Below, in pieces: positions 55,145 to 63,266 of a stretch of 64,000 bases of DNA. A program made the position numbers and the translations under genes. The DNA comes from MED-G105 sp039025235. GTDB lineage: Bacteria; Pseudomonadota; Alphaproteobacteria; Caulobacterales; Parvularculaceae. The notes under the pieces are model-generated. The model was not told the origin of the DNA, did no database searches, and saw only the letters and a program-made list of their open reading frames with translations. The stretch covers positions 115,218 to 179,217 of the forward strand of contig JBCCOS010000010.1 of assembly GCA_039025235.1 (NCBI GenBank). The letters run 5' to 3'. The stretch's first letter is position 1, and each line of letters opens with the position of its first letter.

Positions 55145-55903
55145 ATGCGCATCTTGTGTTCAAATGATGACGGCATTCACGCTCGAGGCTTAGAAAGCCT
55201 TGTCAAAATTGCGAGAAGCCTGAGCGATGACGTGTGGGTCGTTGCGCCTCAAGAGGAACAATCTGGCGCGGCACGTGCCCTGACTCTGACGCAACCCATT
55301 CGCATTCGGAAATATGAAGACAAACGGTTTGCTGTTTCGGGAACGCCAACCGATGCTGTCATGATGGGGGTTACCAATCTGTTAGCGGACAAGAAACCGG
55401 ATCTTGTTCTTTCTGGCGTCAATAATGGCCAAAACATCGCAGAAGATGTTACTTTTTCCGGAACAATTGCGGCCGCTTTGCAGGGAATGACCCTTGGCAT
55501 TCCGTCGATTGCACTTTCTCTATCGCGGTTTTCTCGGGATTCCGCCGAGTGGGACACGCCGGAACAGATGGGGCCTGACATCGTTCGGAATTTATTGGAT
55601 GTCGGTTGGCCAGATGATGTTGTTGTTAACGTTAACTTTCCGGCATGCAAGCTTGAAGATGTGCGTGGTATCGAAGTAACCGAGCAAGGACGGCGGGACC
55701 AGTTTCAATTGTTTACGGAAGAACGACAGGATTTGCGTGGCGGAAGATATTATTGGTTTGGTTTTAGCGGGAAGCTATCCGATCCCCCCGCCGGCACAGA
55801 CCTTAAAGCGATTTATGAAGGCCGCGTTTCAATTACGCCATTACATTTGTCTCTGACACATGAGGCGACGAAGTCGCGATTAGCTAACGCGATGAACCGT
55901 TAG
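55145..55903 (+). CDS. surE: 5'/3'-nucleotidase SurE
   Basis: Metal-dependent nucleoside monophosphatase of 252 residues: MRILCSNDDGIHARG with the metal-binding DD pair, APQEEQSGA, LVLSGVNNGQNIAEDVTFSGT with the metal-binding Asn. The ATG at 55145 has AAAGGTGA upstream; a longer frame from 55061 would overlap serS and lacks family similarity. In many proteobacteria pcm follows; here a lysozyme-like gene does. Confidence 0.95.
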   Translation: MRILCSNDDGIHARGLESLVKIARSLSDDVWVVAPQEEQSGAARALTLTQPIRIRKYEDKRFAVSGTPTDAVMMGVTNLLADKKPDLVLSGVNNGQNIAEDVTFSGTIAAALQGMTLGIPSIALSLSRFSRDSAEWDTPEQMGPDIVRNLLDVGWPDDVVVNVNFPACKLEDVRGIEVTEQGRRDQFQLFTEERQDLRGGRYYWFGFSGKLSDPPAGTDLKAIYEGRVSITPLHLSLTHEATKSRLANAMNR

Positions 55904-56210
55904 GCGGGATTAACGAAAAGCAATAAAACGCTATTGGGGTGAATTGCCCGACTTATAATCCGTAGCTTTATTTTTTAATTTCAAATGCGGCTCACACGGA
56001 TCTTAAAATCGCGTTCGGTAGCCTCTTAAAGCATTTCCAAGCCAAGTGTGTGCGGTTGGCGTGAAGGAAATGCGTAAAATCAAAAACTTAAAGCGCCGTT
56101 CTGATTCCAATTGAAACGGAGGCGCTTTAGACGGAAATATTTGAACCAAACACCTATGGCAAAGCCGGACATTTGCGGTTACCCTTTTGATAGTAGAGTT
56201 GGGGTTAGGG
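55904..56210. other. surE-lysozyme gap
   Basis: 307 bases. About one third is a two-hairpin repeat (56027-56129). No pcm coding sequence or fragment is visible. Confidence 0.55.
56027..56129 (-). repeat. Two-hairpin intergenic repeat, copy 7 (reverse)
   Basis: Hairpin B (TTAAAGCATTTCCAAGCCAAG to GGTTGGCGTGAAGGAAATGC), linker GTAAAATCAAAAAC, hairpin A (TTAAAGCGCCGTTCTGATTCC to AAACGGAGGCGCTTTA). It is almost the exact reverse complement of copy 2. Confidence 0.9.
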
Positions 56211-56957
56211 ATGGTTCGCGTTATTATCATCGCGGCGTTAGTCGCGTTGAATATTGGTTTGTGGATTATTGACCGAGGCGGTGGACCCTCGTGGATTACA
56301 GGGTTTCTACCAGCCTGGATTGGTTCAGATAGCGCGTTCATCGATGATGGCGAGGTTCGTGCTGCTCGTGAAGGGTCAGACAACCTGACGTTGCCTTCCG
56401 ATGATTCAATAATCGATCAGAATAGTGATGAAAAAAGCGCTGTTCAAGTGTCGGACACCGATACCAATCTTTCTTCAACGGTCTCAGATGCCGGCGTCGA
56501 TGAGGTGCGACGGGAAAATAGTCGATTACGGATTAACGAGTCTGGGCTCGCGATCATAAAAGAAGCTGAAGGGCTCAGATTAGAAGCGTATGAGGCTGGC
56601 GGCCGCACTTATATTGGCTATGGACACCAGCGCAGGCCGAGCGATCCCAAGTCGATTACCGAAGCACAAGCCGATGCGTTTTTGCGGGAGGACGTCAAAA
56701 TTGCAGAAAAGGCTGTCAGCAACCTTTTAAAAGAGCGTGCCAATGAGAATGAGTTCTCGGCAATGGTGTCACTGGCGTATAACCTTGGCGGTGGAAATTT
56801 TCGCCGCAGCGACGTTCCGAAGAAGTTTAATGAGGGCGATAAAAAAGGCGCAGCCGATGCGTTTCGTAATCATAATACTGCCGGAGGCATCATTGTTCCG
56901 AAACTCACTGAAAGACGTGAAAAGGAAAGAGCCTTGTTTCTAACGCCAGTGGAGTAG
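56211..56957 (+). CDS. Membrane-anchored GH24 (T4-type) lysozyme-like protein
   Basis: 248 residues: N-terminal signal anchor (VRVIIIAALVALNIGLWIID), a Ser/Asp-rich periplasmic linker to about residue 100, then a GH24 domain with the catalytic-Glu segment KEAEGLRLEAYE (E120), YIGYGHQRR, and FSAMVSLAYNLGGGNF. The usual second and third catalytic residues of the E-D-T triad appear replaced (Ala/Glu and Tyr), so activity may be altered. ATG at 56211 is chosen over an upstream TTG. Context (surE, SPOR, NlpD) suggests cell-wall remodelling in division rather than phage lysis. Confidence 0.75.
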   Translation: MVRVIIIAALVALNIGLWIIDRGGGPSWITGFLPAWIGSDSAFIDDGEVRAAREGSDNLTLPSDDSIIDQNSDEKSAVQVSDTDTNLSSTVSDAGVDEVRRENSRLRINESGLAIIKEAEGLRLEAYEAGGRTYIGYGHQRRPSDPKSITEAQADAFLREDVKIAEKAVSNLLKERANENEFSAMVSLAYNLGGGNFRRSDVPKKFNEGDKKGAADAFRNHNTAGGIIVPKLTERREKERALFLTPVE

Positions 56958-57076
56958 GCTGTTTGTTGCCAGGAATTTGAACGTGCATTTGATTTTATGC
57001 TGTTAAAATGAACGGGGCTATTCGCAAAAAAGCGGTGGAGACTACCGGGAAAATTTACTGATCAACGCGTTAACAG

Positions 57077-57092
57077 TTAATGCCTTGTTAAC
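57077..57092. promoter_or_regulatory. CtrA-type box upstream of the NlpD-like gene
   Basis: TTAA, seven bases (TGCCTTG), TTAACC: an exact match to the CtrA consensus, 45-60 bases before the lipoprotein start. Cell-cycle control of a LysM-LytM division factor would make biological sense. Confidence 0.55.
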
Positions 57093-57151
57093 CGTTCTAT
57101 CCGAATTATTTCATTAACTATTTTTACTTTAATGACATGATGGTGTGTCCC

Positions 57152-58405
57152 ATGCGTAAAACGCGTCTATTGGCTTTAGTTTGCGTACCCGCCATTGCTT
57201 TGGCAGCATGCGGCTCAAGAAGCGCCGCTCCTGTAGTTTACGGTTCGCAACCAACCTGGCAGGGCCGTGTTTATAATAATCCCAGTCAGTCAACTGCCCG
57301 CTATGGTGCAAGTCAGACTGCTTCAACAACAACCTACCGCGGCGCATCAGTGTCGTCACGAGCGCGATCGGGTAACCAATATTATGCAGGTTCTCGTCCG
57401 CAGCCGTCTGTGCTGACCCCGGTTGAAGTACAAACCCTATCCCAACTCGATAGCGCCCCCCGCGCGACCGCGAGTAACGCCTATTATACGCCGGGCGTTG
57501 CTGACGATGAAGCTCTGAACCGGGCAACAGCTGGCGTGGTAAGAGTGCGCCAGGGCGACACTGTTTACGCAATTGCACGTCGAACAGGTGTATCGCCGAG
57601 CGGGATCATCGCCTTAAATGGTCTGCGCTCACCTTATGCCCTTTCGATTGGTCAGCTTGTTCGGATTCCACGTGGTGATGCAGCCATAGGCGGCGCCTCG
57701 GGTGTCGGTGGTGGAAATGCCCAACCATCGCGCATTTTAGCGTCGCAACCGGCTCCTGTTTCGTCAGTCCAAGGAGGTCAAGGATATTCCAACGGTCTCT
57801 ATGTCGTGAGCCGGGGCGATAATCTCTATCGGATTTCTCGGTCAACTGGCGTGAGTGTCTCTGAAATTGCCTCCGCTAATAATCTTCGTCGGCCTTATTC
57901 GTTATCGATCGGCGATCGATTGGTCATTCCATCGCAATCGCGTCCCATCCTTGCGAGTGCACGTCCCGTGACGTCCGATGCGGTTTCCTTTGCAACCATT
58001 ATGAACGAGGGGTCCTCGTCGGGCGGCATCCAAAAATTCAGTTGGCCGCTCAAGGGAGCCTTGGTTCGACGGTTCGAAACAGGCGTCGGCGGTGCACGGA
58101 ACGACGGCATTAACATTGCGGCGCCGGTCGGCACCCCAGTTCGCGCCGCCGCTGATGGCGAAGTTGTGTATCGTGGATCTGACTTAGACGGTTATGGGAA
58201 TCTAATTCTCATTCGTCACGACGGTGATTATGTGACGGCTTATGCGCATAATGATGTGATGCTCGTGAAAAAGGGGCAGAGGGTCCGCCAGGGACAAATC
58301 ATATCAAAGGTTGGAAAATCAGGGTCCGCGGGCCAGCCACAACTCCATTTCGAGATTAGGCGCGACCTGAAGGCCGTTGACCCGCTCCAGTATTTGCAAT
58401 CGTGA
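57152..58405 (+). CDS. NlpD/DipM-like LysM-LytM lipoprotein
   Basis: About 417 residues: lipoprotein signal MRKTRLLALVCVPAIALAAC, a Ser/Thr-rich linker, two LysM peptidoglycan-binding modules (VRQGDTVYAIARRTGVSPSG; VVSRGDNLYRISRSTGVSVS), and a C-terminal LytM (M23) domain. The LytM metal ligands are lost: NDGINIA replaces the H-x3-D site, and PQLHFE keeps only one His of HxH. Such degenerate proteins (E. coli NlpD) activate amidases rather than cut peptidoglycan. An ATG five codons upstream (57137) is possible. A CtrA-type box precedes it. Confidence 0.88.
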   Translation: MRKTRLLALVCVPAIALAACGSRSAAPVVYGSQPTWQGRVYNNPSQSTARYGASQTASTTTYRGASVSSRARSGNQYYAGSRPQPSVLTPVEVQTLSQLDSAPRATASNAYYTPGVADDEALNRATAGVVRVRQGDTVYAIARRTGVSPSGIIALNGLRSPYALSIGQLVRIPRGDAAIGGASGVGGGNAQPSRILASQPAPVSSVQGGQGYSNGLYVVSRGDNLYRISRSTGVSVSEIASANNLRRPYSLSIGDRLVIPSQSRPILASARPVTSDAVSFATIMNEGSSSGGIQKFSWPLKGALVRRFETGVGGARNDGINIAAPVGTPVRAAADGEVVYRGSDLDGYGNLILIRHDGDYVTAYAHNDVMLVKKGQRVRQGQIISKVGKSGSAGQPQLHFEIRRDLKAVDPLQYLQS

Positions 58406-58712
58406 AACGTCCAGAGTCGATGTCACATTGTCGCTTTCGATAACGAAGCTTTCTACTGATTTTTGCTAAACATCTGTGCTCGTTAAGCAAGCCCATTTTA
58501 TTAAAGTATTTCCAGCTTAAGTGCTTACTTTAGGATAGTGCCTAAGTTAGAAATTCTGCGGTATTGAGGGTCGTGGACTTCTAAGAACGTGTGGGATTGG
58601 CCTAAATGCGACATTGCCGTTGGCAAACTGAATGTCTGGTAACTGCAGTGTTGCGGTCATCATAACTGCATGAAACGCTGTACGCATTCGACAAATTTCG
58701 GGGTGCCAATAG
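58406..58712. other. Gap between the NlpD-like gene and the PD-(D/E)XK gene
   Basis: 307 bases with nothing clear. AAAGTATTTCC...TTACTTTAGG (about 58504-58533) may be a badly worn hairpin B of the repeat family. Confidence 0.35.
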
Positions 58713-59351
58713 ATGGACTGGATACTGCCTTGCTTTAAGAAAGAAATTAATGAACTCGCTTATAGTTTTGAAGAAAATGAGTTGGCAAACTATGCTCTTA
58801 CAACAAATGTAGAGCTACCAATTCGTGATCGTCTTGCCCATCGCTTGAATCAGCGATTTGCAATTGAAAATTCTATGTGTGAGCACATAGCCGTTAGAGA
58901 GTGGTATCGCCGCGATTTAGTTTTGATGCATCTTCCAAGTAAAGTTGTCTCAGCGGGGTTTGAATTAAAAGCGGGATACACATATGACCCGTTGAAAAAA
59001 ACGCCTCGCCAATACGCAAGATTTGCTTCCGACGATTTAACAAAAGCAAAAAAGAAGTTTGAAGAAAAGCAACCAAACTATGATTGTCCCGTTTATAATG
59101 TACTGTTCCTAACTCATTCGAGTGAAATTCCTGCCAACATTCCACCGGGCATCATCACTTATGCCACTCAAATCAATGGTTGCGTGAAGCGATATGGAAG
59201 CGCAGATCGGGTCAAGCACTCGGCAAAAACAGCCGTCCTTGATATGTTTTCAGACTTTAATGTCCTTCATTCGGGAAGCGTGTCTGCAGGTTCATTCTTA
59301 AATGTTGATGTTGAGGTGCTGTTTTGGCTTTTTAAACACCGCTTAGCGTAG
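58713..59351 (+). CDS. Uncharacterised protein, probable PD-(D/E)XK nuclease fold
   Basis: 212 residues, no family name recognised. The segment EHIAVREWYRRDLVLMHLPS, then VVSAGFELKAGYTYD, resembles the PD-(D/E)XK core: Asp68, then Glu84-x-Lys86 on the next strand, with Glu57 or Glu63 on the preceding helix. The rest is mixed alpha/beta with a basic KAKKKFEEKQ stretch. No methyltransferase partner adjoins. Its base composition is more AT-rich than that of neighbours, and it interrupts an otherwise conserved housekeeping stretch, so recent acquisition is likely. A restriction or defence role is conceivable but unproven. Confidence 0.5.
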   Translation: MDWILPCFKKEINELAYSFEENELANYALTTNVELPIRDRLAHRLNQRFAIENSMCEHIAVREWYRRDLVLMHLPSKVVSAGFELKAGYTYDPLKKTPRQYARFASDDLTKAKKKFEEKQPNYDCPVYNVLFLTHSSEIPANIPPGIITYATQINGCVKRYGSADRVKHSAKTAVLDMFSDFNVLHSGSVSAGSFLNVDVEVLFWLFKHRLA

Positions 59352-59484
59352 GTTAGCAACTACTTATAGTTAAGTTCGGGATGCGAATTTACTGCTTGAA
59401 TGTCTGCTTATTGGCAATCTTCGGGCTTGGATAAAGAATTACTGAAATGAATGAAGCTGCTCGCGAAGAATGTATGTTCGTCCA

Positions 59485-59514
59485 GCGATTCCATTTGAGC
59501 CGAAACGGCTTTAG
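59485..59514 (+). repeat. Worn hairpin A of the repeat at the chorismate mutase 3' end
   Basis: GCGATTCCATTTGA and GAAACGGCTTTAG, followed by TCGTTTGATTTTTG, keep the order and spacing of hairpin A plus linker. The TTA at 59511-59513 is the stop codon of the chorismate mutase gene on the minus strand. It sits in the convergent gap. Confidence 0.45.
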
Positions 59515-59813
59515 TCGTTTGATTTTTGTAGCTGTTCTTCTTGATACTGAACGCCCCAACCAATAATTTGGCGCCAGAGAGCCTCGGCCATTTCTGGTGG
59601 CATACCAGCATCTTCTGCGCGCTTACGAACTTTCTCCACAACCTCTGTATTGCGCCATGGGACAGAGGCGCTGGATGCTTCTAGTTTCTTAAAATGCCAC
59701 ATCCGATCAACATAGCCCCAACGCTCGGCAAGCAGGTCGACGAGTGCGCGATCAAGTCTATCAATCTCACTTCGAACATCATCGGGTGATCCGCAGTCTT
59801 CAGGTTTTTTCAT
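59511..59813 (-). CDS. Chorismate mutase (AroQ type)
   Basis: 100-residue all-helical AroQ protein that converts chorismate to prephenate for Phe/Tyr synthesis. VRSEIDRLDRALVDLLAERWGYVDRM supplies the active-site Arg pair and HFKK the Lys; PEMAEALWRQIIGWGVQYQEE is the last helix. It lies downstream of the ABC-F gene with its own start. The ribosome binding site is weak. Its stop codon falls in a worn repeat. Confidence 0.88.
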   Translation of the reverse strand: MKKPEDCGSPDDVRSEIDRLDRALVDLLAERWGYVDRMWHFKKLEASSASVPWRNTEVVEKVRKRAEDAGMPPEMAEALWRQIIGWGVQYQEEQLQKSND

Positions 59814-59856
59814 TCGTATTTCTCAAAGTATCTGACGATCATTATGTCAGGCCGTT

Positions 59857-61755
59857 TTAACCAGATTTAGTGGCCTGTTCATAGGCATCGACCGCTAAAA
59901 GCCATGCGTTTTCTGCATCTTGGATGGCTTTGACGAGTGCGGCGCGTTCACGTTGCAGCTTGACGGCGCGCTCTACGTTCTCTGAGTAGAGCTTTTCGTC
60001 ACCAAGCGCGGTGTCAAGGCGGGACAGGACATCATTCAGCCGGTCTAACGCTGCTTCTTTTTCGCTGGCATCTTTCTTTAGGGGCGCAATGGCATCCCGG
60101 GCGGCGGCATTCGCCTGTCGATTTGTCGTTTGGATATCATTTTTTTGAGATTTCTTGTCTGGCGGTGAACCGGCTCCGTTTGCGGCGCTCTTGCGCGTTT
60201 CAAGAATGCGCGCCCGATAATCATCAATGTCGCCGTCAAATTGGGTGACCGCCCCCCGGTCGACCAGCCACAAACGATCGGCAACCATTTCGGCAAGATG
60301 GGCATCATGCGTGATGAGCAGCACCGCGCCCGTATAGAGGTTGAGCGCTTCGGCGAGGGCTTCTCTTGAGTCCATATCCAAATGGTTTGTTGGCTCGTCA
60401 AGGATCATCATGTGGGGTCCGTCAAAAGCGATGAGCCCAAGTAGGAGCCTTGCGCGTTCGCCACCGGACATTTTTTCGACTTTCGTGTCAGCCTTTTCGA
60501 CGCCAAACCCTAGCTTTGCTGTTGCCGCTCTGACCTGCGCTTCTGTCCCCTCTGGCATGAGTGCCTTGACATGATCATAGGGTGACGCCTGCGGCTTCAA
60601 CTCATCTAACTGATGTTGGGCGAAATAGGCGATTTTGAGCTTTTTGTGTTTATAGACATTTCCGCTGAGTGGTTTAATCCGTCCAGAGATAGTTTTGACC
60701 AGCGTAGACTTCCCCTGACCATTCGCGCCGAGAATAACAATTCTGTCGTCCTGATCGATCCGCAGTGTAAGGTCTGACAAAATTTTGGCATTATCATCAT
60801 AGCCCAGATCTGCATCGACGAGCCGGACGATTGGCGGTGCCATGGGGCGTGGGTCTTTGAAGTAAAAAGGGACGACCTGCGTTTCAAACGGATCGGCATA
60901 GACGGTCATTTTTTCTAAGGCCTTTAGACGGCTTTGCGCTTGTTTGGCTTTCGTGGCTTTTGCACGAAAGCGATCAACAAAGCTCTGCATATGACGCCGT
61001 TTAGCATCTTGTTTCGCTTTTGCAGCAAGTATTTGCGATCGCTCCTCAGCGCGCTTACGGACGTAAGCGTCGTAATCTCCGGCATTTAAATAAAGTTTGC
61101 GTCCTTCAAGTGCGAGAATGTGTGTCACGGAACGATTAAGGAAATCACGGTCGTGACTGACGATTAAGACCGTATGCGGATATCGTCGGATATAGGTTTC
61201 GAGCCACATGGCGCCTTCAATATCCAAATAGTTTGTCGGTTCATCAAGCAAGAGGAGGTCCGGTGCGGCGAACAACAATCCGGCAAGGGCGACGCGCATT
61301 CGCCATCCCCCTGAAAATGTTGAACAGGATCGCTCTTGCTCGTCCTTTGAAAAACCAAGACCAGACAGAATGGAGGCGGCTCTTGCTTCGGCGGAATAAG
61401 CGTCGATATCGGCGAGACGCGTATGGATTTCTGCAATGCGCTTGGGGTCGTCCGCTGTTTCCGCTTCGGCGAGGAGCGCAACCCGTTCTGTGTCTCGTGA
61501 GAGTACCGTTTCTATAAGGCTTTTTGAACCGCTCGGCGCTTCCTGCGCTAGAGCGCCAAGGCGTCGTCCCTTTCGGAGCGAAATCTCTCCACCATCAAGG
61601 CTTATGTCACCCTTGATCAGCTTTAGGAGAGTGGATTTACCCGCGCCGTTCTGACCAATAAATCCTGTCTTCCAGCCCTCGGAGATTGCGGCCGTTGCTT
61701 TATCGAACAGTAACCTGTCTTCAATGCGATAGGTTAAATCATTGATGTGCAGCAT
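59857..61755 (-). CDS. ABC-F family ATPase (YheS/Uup-like)
   Basis: 632 residues, two ATP-binding cassettes without membrane domains. Walker A GQNGAGKST and signature STFSGGWRMRVALAG with Walker B LLLLDEPTNYLD in the first; GANGQGKST, KMSGGERARLLLGL and MILDEPTNHLD in the second. They are joined by a basic linker (DAKRRHMQSFVDRFRAKATK). The C-terminal coiled coil (about 555-632) resembles that of Uup/YheS. ABC-F proteins act on the ribosome; antibiotic resistance is not implied by this subtype. Confidence 0.92.
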   Translation of the reverse strand: MLHINDLTYRIEDRLLFDKATAAISEGWKTGFIGQNGAGKSTLLKLIKGDISLDGGEISLRKGRRLGALAQEAPSGSKSLIETVLSRDTERVALLAEAETADDPKRIAEIHTRLADIDAYSAEARAASILSGLGFSKDEQERSCSTFSGGWRMRVALAGLLFAAPDLLLLDEPTNYLDIEGAMWLETYIRRYPHTVLIVSHDRDFLNRSVTHILALEGRKLYLNAGDYDAYVRKRAEERSQILAAKAKQDAKRRHMQSFVDRFRAKATKAKQAQSRLKALEKMTVYADPFETQVVPFYFKDPRPMAPPIVRLVDADLGYDDNAKILSDLTLRIDQDDRIVILGANGQGKSTLVKTISGRIKPLSGNVYKHKKLKIAYFAQHQLDELKPQASPYDHVKALMPEGTEAQVRAATAKLGFGVEKADTKVEKMSGGERARLLLGLIAFDGPHMMILDEPTNHLDMDSREALAEALNLYTGAVLLITHDAHLAEMVADRLWLVDRGAVTQFDGDIDDYRARILETRKSAANGAGSPPDKKSQKNDIQTTNRQANAAARDAIAPLKKDASEKEAALDRLNDVLSRLDTALGDEKLYSENVERAVKLQRERAALVKAIQDAENAWLLAVDAYEQATKSG

Positions 61756-62025
61756 TTAGGCGACGCTTTCCTGTCTCAAATTCCACTCATTGGTTCTTTG
61801 CGGTTGACAGTCCCGTACTATGTCAACGAGCAATAAGCGCAAGTTATTTCCAGCTTTACAAAAAGGCAGATGCTCACTTTTGGTTATTTCTAGGGCTTGC
61901 CGCAGTGGCAAAGCATTGTTAGGGGAGGGGCGGAATTCAGCTTAGTTTTTTCATCTGCCGGCTTCTTGTTTGAGCCTTCTAGGGCAAAGCCGTTGCAGGT
62001 GACATTACCGAAAAGGGACGGACTG

Positions 62026-62448
62026 ATGGCTATTGAGCGCACATTTTCTATTATCAAACCTGATGCAACACGACGCAATCTTACAGGCAAGGTTACCGCG
62101 AAATTGGAAGACGGTGGATTGCGTGTCGTTGCATCGAAACGGATTCATATGAGCCGCGAACAAGCCGAAGGTTTTTATGCGGTACATAAAGAACGGCCAT
62201 TTTTTGGTGAGTTGGTTGAATTTATGATGTCGGGTCCTGTCGTCGTTCAAGTCCTTGAGGGCGAGAATGCTATTGCTCGTAACCGTGAAATCATGGGGGC
62301 AACGAATCCTGCCGAAGCTGATCCGGGTACCATTCGTGCCGAATTTGCCGAATCAATTGGCGAGAACTCAGTTCACGGATCTGATGGCGCCGATACAGCG
62401 GCAGAAGAGATTCGCTTTTTCTTTAACGATGATGAAATTGTTGGCTAA
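62026..62448 (+). CDS. ndk: Nucleoside diphosphate kinase
   Basis: 140 residues, normal length. MAIERTFSIIKPDATRRNL, the GATNPAEADPGTIRAEF motif, and the phosphohistidine H117 in ENSVHGSD are present. It equalises nucleoside triphosphate pools. The ATG at 62026 follows AAGGGACGG; an upstream frame adds non-family residues. Diverges from the ABC-F gene. Confidence 0.97.
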   Translation: MAIERTFSIIKPDATRRNLTGKVTAKLEDGGLRVVASKRIHMSREQAEGFYAVHKERPFFGELVEFMMSGPVVVQVLEGENAIARNREIMGATNPAEADPGTIRAEFAESIGENSVHGSDGADTAAEEIRFFFNDDEIVG

Positions 62449-63266
62449 CGCAAACAGCCTAGGTGTCTGTGAAGAGGGGCCGTGCGATTGATCGTCTGAC
62501 CGTAAAAATGATTGTTTCAGTGGTGGGGATTGCTTTTGTAACAGCGATCTCCGCTTGACTCAGTACTATGCGCACCCTGCGTATCAATCGTGAAAGTGGT
62601 GAACAACAAAGACCTAAAGCCGCTTGATGGGCCTCGGAAGTCAAACACCACGTTCATCATGCGACTCATCCAAAATATTAAGATGCAAACGATGCTGGCA
62701 CTCTTATTATGTGAGATCGTATCTTTGGAACTTTTGTTGAAGAAGAGTCCAGGGAGAAACAGCAATAGGGTATTGTGAAAAATCCGTGTACGTTCAATCC
62801 TATTGTGATTGCCTTTAATGATAGGTTGGGATCGCGAAGGATCTTTTGACCGCGTGGACATTACGCGGGCTTCGGGGGCGATACATTTGCTCCTCCCGGC
62901 TGTTCACCAGACGGATCGCGTAATACATCGGCAATAATTAAACGGCGCTGGACAGATCAGCGATGATCTCAAGGCGAGAGATGCTTAACGCCTGTTGGAA
63001 TTGTGCCCCAGCTAAGCAGACTGCCAATACTTGTGCTGCGCACAATGGATGATCTGTAATATTAGGCGATTATTGACCTCATTTAGCCCTTTGGCCTGAC
63101 CGTTGCCACAATTGCCTAGACCATGCCCAAATTATCCAAGAATGACCTCGTTCCAATCCTTTGATTGCCTCCTTCGCACGGCATTTTGCTTCCTAAGGAC
63201 GAACCACGATGGGGGGTTCGGATTGAATAGGCCCTTATAGATCGAGGGCAATAGGGAGATAGGATC
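62449..63266. other. Long gap between ndk and the EF-hand gene
   Basis: 818 bases with no supported gene. Contents noticed: GACCTAAAGCCGC near 62610 (a fragment like the two-hairpin repeat), TCGCGAAGGATC near 62832 (core of the REP-like palindrome), and a minus-strand 31-codon frame around 62870-62965 ending VLRDPSGEQPGGANVSPPKPA, which looks protein-like but lacks a start. The region may hold worn gene remains. Confidence 0.4.

Noticed and set aside
56211..56957. Prophage remnant suggested by the GH24 lysozyme
   Set aside because: No holin, capsid, integrase or attachment repeats nearby; the gene has its own membrane anchor and housekeeping neighbours.
59857..61755. Antibiotic-resistance ABC-F protein
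   Set aside because: Domain layout and C-terminal coiled coil fit the housekeeping YheS/Uup groups; nothing points to a resistance subtype.
62517..62861. 114-codon minus-strand frame after ndk
   Set aside because: No recognised motif or ribosome binding site; composition looks random and it crosses worn repeat fragments.
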